NCBI GenBank assembly: GCA_963383645.1
Contig: OY726567.1
Location: 72,810,947-72,874,946, forward strand
From: Muscardinus avellanarius
Taxonomy: Eukaryota > Chordata > Mammalia > Rodentia > Gliridae
Reading direction: 5' to 3'
Length of the DNA: 64,000 bases
How positions within the stretch are numbered: the first letter of the stretch is position 1; each line of letters begins with the position of its first letter. This document shows, in pieces, positions 55,897-64,000 of this stretch. The notes under the pieces are model-generated. The model was not told the origin of the DNA and made no database searches. It saw nothing but the letters and a program-made list of their open reading frames with translations. The position numbers and the translations under genes are program-made.

Positions 55897-55978
55897 ATGA
55901 TCAAAATAGCTTATACTTTGAAATAAAAGAAGTTACCATGATCAAAATAGCTTATACTTTGAAATAAAAGAAGTTACC
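55897..55978 (+). repeat. Perfect 41-bp tandem duplication
   Basis: Units 55897-55937 and 55938-55978 are identical; each starts atgatcaaaatagc and ends aagaagttacc. Confidence 0.97.
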
Positions 55979-56092
55979 AAAGCTGTTTATATTTCAAAAG
56001 TTAAATATCACTTTTAGATTATATAATCTTCATTTTCATTTTGTAAATCTACTGAGTTATTAAAGTTTATAAGTGCATTAAAAAATTTATTT

Positions 56093-56285
56093 TTGTGGTA
56101 CTGGTGGTGGAACCCAGGGGCTTCCTACCTCCAGGCTACACTCCCAGACCTATTTTATACTTTATTTGGAATCAGGGTTGCTGAGAGCTTCACTAAGTAG
56201 CTGAGGCTGGCTTTGAACCTGTGCGATCCTCCTGTCTCAGCCTCCTAAGCGCTGGGATTACAAGCGTGTGCCACCACGCCTGGCT
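56093..56285 (-). mobile_element. Class-C SINE
   Basis: Antisense dimer, 'tggtactggtggtggaaccc' to 'gtgccaccacgcctggct'. Confidence 0.92.
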
Positions 56286-56296
56286 GTGAACTGAAA

Positions 56297-56539
56297 TTTA
56301 ATTTTAGCTTTTTTTTTTTTTTTGGCTGGTCTGGGGATGGAACCCAGGGGCATTTGACCTCCGAGCTACACCCCTGCCCTATTTTTTTTTTCTTTATTTT
56401 GAAATCGGGTCTCACTGAGTTGCAGAGGGCTTCACTAAGTAGCTGAGGCTTTCGGTGAACCACGATCCTCCTGTCTCAGCCTCCCAAATGCTGGGATTAC
56501 AAGCGTGCACCACCATGCCTGGCTTTAATTTTAGCTTTT
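56297..56539 (-). mobile_element. Class-A SINE with 16-bp TSD
   Basis: Antisense long dimer at 56313-56523, with tttaattttagctttt on both sides (56297-56312 and 56524-56539). Confidence 0.92.
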
Positions 56540-56542
56540 GTT

Positions 56543-56600
56543 CTTTTTTTTTTTTTTTTTTTTTGCGATACTGGGGATGGAACCCAGGGGCATTATTTAG
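56543..56600 (-). mobile_element. SINE 3' stub
   Basis: About 22 T then 'gcgatactggggatggaacc', i.e. only the last 35 bases of a class-A dimer plus tail. Either strongly 5'-truncated or cut by the next insertion. Confidence 0.75.
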
Positions 56601-56616
56601 CTTATTTATTTTTATT

Positions 56617-56830
56617 TTATTTTATTTTATTTTATTTTATTTTTTGGTGGTACTGGGGTTCCTGGAAACCCTTCTACCTCCAGGATACACTCCCAGACCT
56701 ATTTTTTTATATATTTTTATTTGGAAACAGGGTTGCCTAAGTCAGCGCAGCTGGCTTCGAACCTGCGCGATACTCCTGTCTCTGCCTTCCAAGCGTGGGG
56801 ATTACAAGTGTGCGCCACCATGCCCAGTTA
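56617..56830 (-). mobile_element. Class-B SINE with TTTTA-repeat tail
   Basis: Antisense short dimer at 56643-56830. Its tail is a (TTTTA)n pentamer array (about 56611-56642). The flanks share ttagctt. Confidence 0.9.
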
Positions 56831-56997
56831 GCTTTGTATTTTAATATTTGTTTTAATGTATACTTTTTAGTGCTTTAACTCATCAGTGCTTCCAAAGTAG
56901 TTTACTAGAATATATTTTTATTTTCAATAACAATGTATGTTCGACAGTCTGAAGAGTTCTTTAAGAGATGCTTTTTCAAAAGGAATTCTATGATGCC

Positions 56998-57200
56998 TGA
57001 TGTGGTGGTGCATGCTTGTAATCCCAGCATTTGGGAGGCTGAGACAGGAGAATCGCGGTTTGAGGACAACCTCAGTTACTTAAGCCCTTTGCAACTTAGT
57101 GAGACTATTTTAAAGTAAAGAATAAAAAATAGGGCTGGGATGTCACTCAGGTATAATGCCCCTGGGTTCCATCCCCAGTATCGCAAAAAAAAAAAAAAAA
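56998..57200 (+). mobile_element. Class-A SINE
   Basis: Long dimer, 'ctgatgtggtggtgcatgc' to 'ttccatccccagtatcgc', with a 19-A tail (57185-57203). Confidence 0.92.
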
Positions 57201-57203
57201 AAA

Positions 57204-57619
57204 GAAGAAAAGGAATTCTGTGGTTCAATAAATTTTGTGACAGCCACATACCATATCCTCTTCTTAGAAGAGTCACTGTATATTTGTGTATCAAAGGATT
57301 CAAGAAACACTAGAGCAAATAAGTGAACCAATTTAATATCACCTAATTCAGTGTTTCTGTAATTTGCTTGATGACAGATGTGTCCACTCCTGTTTTGCAC
57401 ATGCTCATGAGCATTCCAAGGAATTTGAGTGACTTGGCATTCTCTGCAGCCATTTGTGATATGTTGTTCTATTAGCTGGAGTTTGCCTTCCCAAACCTGG
57501 CAATTCTGTTTGTCTGCTACTCCTCTACCTATGCAGAGACACCTGTACCCACAAATTGGTGTATTATAAGCATGTATAGCACATACCCATAGATGGTTAC
57601 ATATTTGTTTTATTCACCA
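57204..57619. other. Unassigned sequence
   Basis: No feature recognised. Confidence 0.35.
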
Positions 57620-57690
57620 AAATATCCACAATATGTAGCAGATAGTAGAATTGGAAAATAATTGTTGAATAAATGGGTGAGAAAATCTTA
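57620..57690 (+). mobile_element. L2 3'-end fragment, possible
   Basis: 'atgtagcagatagtagaatt' followed by 'aattgttgaataaatgggtg' resembles the L2 terminus. Confidence 0.45.
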
Positions 57691-57904
57691 ACAGTCCATG
57701 AGATATTATTACCTGCTGTCTTCAAGAAGTAGAAATTCTTGCCACTAGGTATAACAAAGTGTGACATTCTGATGTATGCAGATGTAATCTTTCTAGGGGT
57801 ACTGGAGACATCAAAGAGACTAAACTATTTTCAATACTGCTTAAGTGTTAAGTGTGTCAATACTAAGAAGAGGCCCTGAGTTTTTTTGGGTCATAAAACC
57901 TAAA

Positions 57905-58045
57905 TTCAGGCATGGATTCTACCATTTTCCACTCATGTCATCTTAGGCAAGTTAGGAATTTTCTCAGAGCCTCAATTTTTCTCATGAATAATGATAATAC
58001 TTACCTTGTAGGGTTGTTGGAATGTAATGTAACATACAGAATGCA
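57905..58045 (+). mobile_element. MIR fossil
   Basis: Sense MIR order: 'ggcatggattctaccat', 'tcttaggcaagttaggaat', 'gcctcaatttttctcatg', 'gtagggttgttggaatgt'. Confidence 0.75.
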
Positions 58046-58195
58046 TCAAAACCTATCTTTAGTTTGTAATAATGCTGTCAATGTGTATGAATCCTTGTAG
58101 GGGATAAAGCTCTATTAAAAAACAAATGTGACTAACCTAAAATTTATATTCAATATATATTTTGGAAAAAATTCTGTTTGTTTGTTTATTTATTT

Positions 58196-58398
58196 ATTTT
58201 TGTGGTACTGGGGATTGAACCCAGAGACATTCTGTCTCTTAGCTAAACCCCCAGCCCTATTTTATTTTTTGTTTTGAAACAGGGTCTCTGTAGGTTGCTC
58301 AGAATTTTGCTAAGTTGAAGCTGGTCTTGAACCTGGAATACTCCTGTTTCAGCCTCCCAGGTACTGGGATTTCAATTATGCATCACCACACCGAGCTT
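58196..58398 (-). mobile_element. Old class-A SINE
   Basis: Antisense dimer, 'ttgtggtactggggattgaa' to 'catcaccacaccgagct'. Confidence 0.88.
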
Positions 58399-58559
58399 GT
58401 TTTATTTTTGATAAAGACACTCATTTTACTAAACTATGAAGAGAAAAATGTGAATTATTTATCATTGATAGATAATAATGAAAGGGCCTTTTCCATTATT
58501 ATCTAAAAACTTCAATCTTTTTCTAATTAAAAAACTCAGTATCTTCATACTTTAGCCTC

Positions 58560-58745
58560 TAAATTTTTGTACTAGATGGCCCCCTCTGCCTGGAATATTC
58601 TTCCACATGTCACTTGGTCCACTTTTTGATTCCCTAACCACCTAGAAAATGCTCCTGCATGTGTCTTTTTATCCCCTTTACCCTTTTTTTGTTTTTCTTC
58701 ATAATTCTTATCATTGTTGGACATTTTATTACAGATATTGTGAGG
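58560..58745 (+). mobile_element. L2 fossil, sense
   Basis: 'ccctctgcctggaatattct', 'ctaaccacctagaaaatgc' and 'ttcttcataattcttatcat' follow L2 3' region order. Confidence 0.72.
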
Positions 58746-59252
58746 TAAAATGAAGGCCATACTGTATGGAGACTAGTAGGTTATTACAATTCTGGATTAA
58801 AGTTTGCTCTTTGGAGCAAATTTTTGTTTGCTTATATAATTTTTCACACCTATTATTTCAGTACTTTAGAACTGATGAAGCTGTCAGACATACAGGTTGC
58901 TTAGTAGTAATACTTTTGTAAAATCATCCGATAGAATTTGTATCACAGTACATGTCTTCTCTTTCTTTTCCTCTCTAAATGGAATTTTTATTCCTGTCTG
59001 AAGGAAGCTGTGCTAAGAATGTTTTAACTTTTTGATAGTAATAGTAATCAAATAAATTGTGGGAAAATATTTCTCTTGACAAATTGAGTGGGTAGCAATA
59101 TGAAATAATGGAACCACTTATTTAAAATTGATAACTTTTAAGAAATATCCAGTAGAAATAGGACTTTTTATGCAATAGCATCTAACCAAATTATAATGAT
59201 AAACTGTATAATCTAAGGTTATTTATATTTGAAGAAGTGGAAGATTTGGTTT
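58746..59252. other. Unassigned sequence
   Basis: AT-rich, no feature recognised. Confidence 0.35.
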
Positions 59253-59605
59253 TGTGTTATATCTTAGTTTGTTTTCTGCTGTTGTAATAGATATTACAGA
59301 CTGGATAATTCATTAAAAAAAAAAAAGTTTGTTTGGCTCCCTGTTCTGAAGGGTGTGAGGTCCAAGAGTCAGGTACTGGTATCTGGCGAGGGCCTCTACA
59401 TTGCATCTTAAGATGACAGAAGGCCAAGTAGGAATGTGCAAGATGGAGGAAAGAGCAAAATTTTCCTCTTGCCTAGAGCCCTGAGGCAGACCTCAGTCCT
59501 GGTGACCTAATCCTCTCTTGGAGGTCCTACCTTTCAGCACTGTTGCAGTGGCAATAACATTTTGACATGAATTTTGGAGGAGACCTTCAAACTATCGCAC
59601 ATTAG
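59253..59605 (-). mobile_element. MaLR LTR (MST/THE1-like), antisense
   Basis: 'cttagtttgttttctgctgt', 'agactggataattcatt', 'ggcgagggcctctacattg', 'gacctaatcctctcttggag' and 'ttcagcactgttgcagtgg' match an antisense MaLR LTR in order. Solo LTR; no internal sequence seen. Confidence 0.72.
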
Positions 59606-59630
59606 GGCTATTGGAAATTTGTTTTTGTTT

Positions 59631-59640
59631 TTGGTGATAC

Positions 59641-59693
<53 letters not shown>

Positions 59694-59874
59694 GGGGTTC
59701 CTGGAAACCCTTCTACCTCTGTGCAACACTCCCAGACCTATTTTATCCTTTTTAATTTGGAAACAGGGTCTCTTAAGCCAGCGAGGCTGACTTTGAACCT
59801 GCGTGATCCTCCTCTCTCAGCCTCCCAAGTGCCAGGATTACAAGCGTGCGCCACCACGCCCGGCTTGGTGATAC
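59631..59874 (-). mobile_element. Class-B SINE with CA tail inside its TSD
   Basis: Antisense short dimer at 59690-59864. The 10-bp duplication ttggtgatac (59631-59640 and 59865-59874) encloses both the SINE and a (TG)n tract of about 23 units (59643-59689), proving that the microsatellite arose in the SINE tail. Confidence 0.95.
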
Positions 59875-61014
59875 TTTTAATACCATGCATGTTGTAGTTT
59901 TTGTGATTAGGAATACTAAGTATTTTAAGTAATACAAGTAATTCGTCCTTTAAACAGGTTAAAGTTTCATAAGAGAGTATGATTTAGCTTTATGTAACTT
60001 TATTATTTTTAATTCTGTTATTGATGCATTGTAGACCTACATCGTAATGAAGTTCAGAGTGATAGGACATATGTGCACAAAGGGGAGCTTTCCCTCGGAT
60101 CCCTTCCCACTTTCTTCCTGGCTTTATAAAACTTTGTTGAAGACGTTTCTAATAATTTCAAAACACATCTGCATATTTTGTCCACCGTTAAAAGAGCTAT
60201 CCATGAATTTCTGTTTTTTCTTAGGTAATTCATGATGTTCATTATTTTCTGTGTTTTTCTCTGAGGTATTTTCCTGTTCCTTTGGAAGTAGACTGTGTGA
60301 GCTTCTATAAACATTTCCCTTCTGGAACTGTGCCCACTCCACCTGTTTATCATTTGCAGGGAAGTACAGCTTTCCTAATGAAAATCAAACCTGGGTCTTC
60401 CGGTTCAGTTCCTGTTGCAGTGATTGAATGAAACTGGAGTGGGTGGTTTAGAGTGGGTCCCAGGAACTCAATTTTTGGGGAGATTTTCTAATAATGACAG
60501 GTGCTACCTCCATGTTTGTTATTTGAGAGAATGAATGTTGATCCCTTATTAAGGCTTTGGCCCAAGAATAGGCAAGTTTGTCATGTTCAAATAAATCTTT
60601 AGTAAACACTACAGAGTTAAGCGAAGAGAGGAAATCTTACAGAGCACTACGGGTCATGAATTTAGGCATTCTGAATTCAGAGTTAAGATAGCATGTTCCT
60701 CATCAGCTGTTTGGAATTGTAGCCTGCACAGAAATGCCTCTCTGCATTTCACAATTTTCCCCAATTGAGCATATGTCCCTTCTGGGATGACACATTATAA
60801 AGAGGTGACCCTTCTAGCACATGCATCCTTTTCCAGGCTGGACCAGTCCTAAGCCAGTGGTACTAGATAGGCTCTCAATCCCCACTTATGCTCCCAACCT
60901 GAGCACCTTTGACCTTTGTGCATGTTATATACATATGTGTTGGCTTGGCAGTAGGATTTGGCCACTGGGGCTTTTTTTTAGATCTCCTTTTATCTTCACA
61001 CGGCATAGACCACC

Positions 61015-61020
<6 letters not shown>
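59875..61020. other. Unassigned sequence
   Basis: No exon or repeat recognised. Frames at 60047-60353 on both strands overlap and lack domains. Confidence 0.35.
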
Positions 61021-61063
<43 letters not shown>

Positions 61064-61111
61064 GAGGGTAGAAGCCAGGGGCTTTTCTACCTCTGGGTTA
61101 TCCTCCCAGAC

Positions 61112-61161
<50 letters not shown>

Positions 61162-61418
61162 CACACACACCCACACACACATATATACATATATATATAC
61201 ACACATATATATATACACACCCACCCACACATATATACATATACATATATATATATATGTATATGTATATATATATACACACTTTATTTGGAAGCAGGGT
61301 CTCACTAAATTGCTGGGAGCCTCACTAAGTAGCTGAGGCTGGCTTCGAACCTGTGTTATCCTCCTGTCTCAGCCTCCCAAGTGCTGGGATTACAAGCGTG
61401 TGCCACCACGCCCGGCTT
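61021..61418 (-). mobile_element. Class-C SINE swollen by TA/CA repeats
   Basis: An antisense dimer of about 200 bases spread over about 360. A (TG)n tract (61024-61059) fills the tail position. The A-rich linker between the halves (about 61112-61285) has become a mosaic of (TA)n and (CA)n. Frames of 60-170 residues here on both strands are repeat artefacts. Confidence 0.9.
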
Positions 61419-61769
61419 GTAGATCACCTCTAACAGCCCCACCCCACCCCTAGTTTGCCCTTAGAGGTCCCTTATCTCCCCAGAATGCAAGGTTGCTCAG
61501 AGGCAGGCTGACCTTTGTTTTTCACCTCTCCTGGGCTCACCCTCATGGTGTCTATTTCATTTCTGAAGTCCTCCCTCCTTTGGCAGCTGCCATCAAGGAT
61601 GAGCTTATTCTCTGCTAATACTGCTTCACACCTGTGTTACGGTAGACTCCAGTGCTGCCAGTGTCATGTAAGAGCTGCCTGTGCCAATCGCAGTAGAGTT
61701 TTAAGTCCTCTGCCAGCTCTCCAGGATTTGAAGATGAATGTTGCTTCCATGTTTATTTTTTTATTTGTT
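61419..61769. other. Unassigned sequence
   Basis: Moderately GC-rich. The plus frame 61515-61994 spans it but continues into an L1-type repeat end, and no protein domain is recognisable. Confidence 0.35.
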
Positions 61770-61895
61770 CAAGTTTATTGCTTAAAAGAGTTCTGGAGAT
61801 GGATGATGGTGATTCTTTTACAAGTGAACTTAATATTACTGACCTATGCACTTAAAATGGTTAAAATGGTAATTTTGTTTTACTATAATAAGAAA
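61770..61895 (+). mobile_element. Ancient L1 3'-end fragment
   Basis: 'gttctggagatggatgatgg', 'gacctatgcacttaaaatgg' and 'ttaaaatggtaattttg' are the classic end of old mammalian L1s. Confidence 0.75.
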
Positions 61896-61964
61896 TTGAG
61901 AATCATATTCCTTAGCATAATCATACTTGATAAAGTTCATGCAGTTTTATTTTTACTACATGTC

Positions 61965-62155
61965 AGTAACATTCTGAGCATTTTTACACGTTAGAATTTG
62001 ATTCATGAAATCCTCTCAATAACCTTATTAAATAGGTAATATTATAATCCTTATTATACAGATGAAGAAACTATATTACACAGAAATTATACAATTTTCC
62101 TAGGATTGCCTGGCTGTTAAATGGGAAATCTGGATTTAAACCCAAGCTGATTAGT
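61965..62155 (-). mobile_element. MIR fossil
   Basis: Antisense MIR order: 'aaatcctctcaataacctta', 'ccttattatacagatgaaga', 'gattgcctggctgttaaatg'. Confidence 0.78.
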
Positions 62156-62227
62156 TTCATTGCTCATAGCATCAACTAATAGATTATTAAACATTTTTCT
62201 AATTTTATTCTATGTTTATCTTTATTT

Positions 62228-62420
62228 ATTTATTTTTTTGGTGGTACTGGGGTTCCTGGAAGCCCTTATACCTTCGGGCTACACTCCCAGACCTATTTTA
62301 TACATTTTTAAATTTGGAAAGGGTCTCTTAAGCCAGCGCGGCTGACTTCGAACCTGCGCGATCCTCCTGTCTCCGCCTCCCAAGCGCGGGGATTACAAGC
62401 GTGCGCCACCACGCCCGGCT
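62228..62420 (-). mobile_element. Class-B SINE, near consensus
   Basis: Antisense short dimer; left B box reads ggttcgaagtc and the ends match the class consensus ('gcgccaccacgcccggct'). Confidence 0.94.
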
Positions 62421-62559
62421 ATGGTTTGAAATTTATAGGGTGTCTTAGGCTTTAGTGGAGACGAGATATTAAATATTGTTCCTTAAAAAATTTTAAAGTA
62501 ATAACAAGGAATAATTTTATCTGGTATTATTATATGAAAAGTAGTTTAAAATAAGCTTT

Positions 62560-62910
62560 CATATTAAAGGGATATGTTTCATATATTCATTCAACATCTA
62601 CTTATTGAGTATGTGCTATGTATAAGGTACTGTAGTTGCAGTATAGAGATAAAGAGAAGACAAAGCTATCCAAATAGTTTACATCTGATTGTAAGCAGAC
62701 AGCTGACAACAAAACAACTGAGTGGATACAATCAGTAGAGGTTGAGATGCCTCCTGTAGAAGAAATAGCAACTAGGATAGAGAATCACTGATGGGGGCCA
62801 ATTTTTGGTAGGGTAATTTGGGAAGGCCTCTCAGAAAAGATGACCTTTTAAGTAAAAGTTGACAGGGATCCAGTGCTGGGAAGAACAAGAGCAGGTAAAG
62901 GTTGGGGAAG
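62560..62910 (-). mobile_element. L2 fossil, antisense
   Basis: 'ttcattcaacatctacttat', 'gagtatgtgctatgtataag', 'gggaaggcctctcagaaaag' and 'aagaacaagagcaggtaaag' follow antisense L2 order. Confidence 0.72.
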
Positions 62911-62919
62911 AATAGGTGA

Positions 62920-63566
62920 GATGAGAGTCTAAATAATGGTCCCCAATGATACCCAAGTCCTAATCCCTGGAATTTGTGACCGTGATCCTCTGTGGTAAAA
63001 GAGAATCACAGATGTGATTTGGTTAAGGATCTTGAGATGAGGAGATTGTACTGGATTATCTGAGTGGACTTTAAATGCAACAAAAGAGTCTTTGTAAGAG
63101 GGGGCTGGAGGTAGCTTTGACTAAGAGAAGGTGGCCGCGTGACAAAAACAGAGTCAAAGAAAATGCTGCACCTTTGATTTTGAAGATGGAGGAAGGGGCC
63201 ACAGCCAGGGAATGCAGGTAGTGAAATTCGGCCAACACCTTGACTGTAGCTTCTTTAAACTCACATCAGATTCTGGCCTCCAGTACTATAGAAGAATGAA
63301 TTCCTGTTGTTTTGTTGGGTATAGGGGTGCATTCCTGTAATTCTAGCTACTTGGGAAGCTGAGGCAAAAGGATCCCAAGTTTGAGGCTAGGCTGGACAGC
63401 TTAGTGAGACACTGTCTCAAAATATAAAAAGGGTTGTGAATATAGCTCAGTGATAGAGCACCAAGGGTGCAGTCCCCAGACCCAAGAAAAAACACACAAA
63501 AAATTGTAGTTTTAAGGCATAAGTTTCTAATAATTTATTATAACACCAATAGAAAACTAATACAGA
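62920..63566 (+). mobile_element. MLT1-like MaLR LTR, split by a SINE
   Basis: 'tgatacccaagtcctaatcc', 'gatgtgatttggttaaggat', 'gattctggcctccagtacta', then after the SINE 'aggcataagtttctaataat' and 'gaaaactaatacag'. It is an old solo LTR. Confidence 0.75.
63318..63495 (+). mobile_element. Old dimeric SINE in the LTR
   Basis: 'tataggggtgcattcctgta' to 'ggtgcagtccccagaccc'. The phrase ttgttttgttggg / ttgtagttttaagg marks the interruption of the LTR. Confidence 0.82.
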
Positions 63567-64000
63567 TCTTGGCACTTCGGAGTGGGGTGCTTCTGTAACA
63601 AATTAAGTAGTTTAGTGGGGGTGCTTCTATAACAAATTAGAGGCTTGAATAATTTGAGGGCATAATAGAAAAAAACCTAGGTTGCTTTGAACAGAATGTT
63701 GGTTAAAAATAGAGACATTAAAGGCTCTGATGGTGGCCTCAGAAGGAAGTGAGGCACTTGTTATGGAAACTGGGTGAAGAGAGTCCTTATATAGTGGCAG
63801 AAAGTTTAGCTGAATCTGTCCTATAAGTGTTAGGAAAATTAGAACTTGTACATGATGCATCTGGATGTGTAGCTGAGATTTTCAAGGTGCTGCTTGGATT
63901 CTTGCTGTTTATGGAGAAACAGGAGCAGAAATTCTACCTGTGGAATATAGCTTCAGCTTCATGCCGAGAGTCCTCTGGTGCTCTTTCTGAAGCATACACC
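63567..64000. other. Unassigned sequence at the window edge
   Basis: Contains a local repeat of 'gtggggtgcttctgtaacaa' at about 63581-63601 and 63615-63637. The minus-strand frame 63627-63860 has no domain. Confidence 0.35.

Larger units (their letters stand above)
55011..56092. other. Unassigned AT-rich sequence
   Basis: Contains an AT-rich irregular tandem region at 55190-55315 (ATAATAATTTTATATAAA-like units) and a perfect 41-bp duplication at 55897-55978. No gene seen. Confidence 0.4.

Noticed and set aside
60821..61336. 171- and 135-residue frames on both strands
   Set aside because: Most of their length is CA/TA microsatellite (runs of VCVCV, HTHTH, YIYIY).

Overview
This window looks like a gene-free stretch of a mammalian nuclear genome, most likely from a rodent. 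The rodent call rests on the short interspersed elements. Nearly all of them are dimers of a 7SL/B1-like left half joined to a tRNA-Ala/ID-like right half, and two free-standing ID-like elements are also present (6374-6449 and 24831-24910). Such B1-dID dimers are known from squirrel, dormouse and mountain-beaver type rodents. I saw no B2 or B4 copies, so a mouse or rat relative is unlikely. The exact lineage cannot be fixed from sequence alone. I recognised no host protein-coding exon, tRNA, rRNA or CRISPR. Every long open frame I examined is a retrotransposon remnant, a SINE, a microsatellite or a GC-rich tandem repeat.

Layout. 1-4.6 kb is stacked LINE-1 (L1) sequence: an ORF1 tail, an ancient antisense L1, a short 3' end, and a 3.2 kb 5'-truncated L1 with a readable reverse transcriptase. 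4.6-14.6 kb is AT-rich sequence with about a dozen SINEs, some very young. 14.7-19.2 kb is one older L1 with a 5' inversion (twin priming). Into it has jumped a 2.08 kb composite element (16381-18463) made of two different minisatellites, an internal 175-bp repeat block and an L1 3' end. 19.2-34.4 kb is mostly unique sequence with scattered SINEs and MIR fossils. 34.4-38.2 kb is an ancient antisense L1, followed by an L2 fossil. 40.5-46.8 kb is a nearly full-length antisense L1 with 5' UTR, ORF1 and a decayed ORF2. 46.8-64 kb is a SINE-rich mosaic with ancient L1, L2, MIR and MaLR LTR fossils and several long CA/TA microsatellites.

How the parts work together: the only functional logic visible is retrotransposition. 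L1 supplied reverse transcriptase and endonuclease, and the SINEs and the composite element are non-autonomous passengers. Target-site duplications (TSDs) can be read at several of them. The standout is the composite element. Its plan (GC-rich VNTRs plus a borrowed L1 3' end, A-rich tail, TSD at an L1-type cleavage site) parallels the primate SVA/LAVA elements, but its parts look unrelated.

All family names come from reading and memory of consensus patterns, not from a database search. Boundaries of ancient elements are approximate, to tens of bases.
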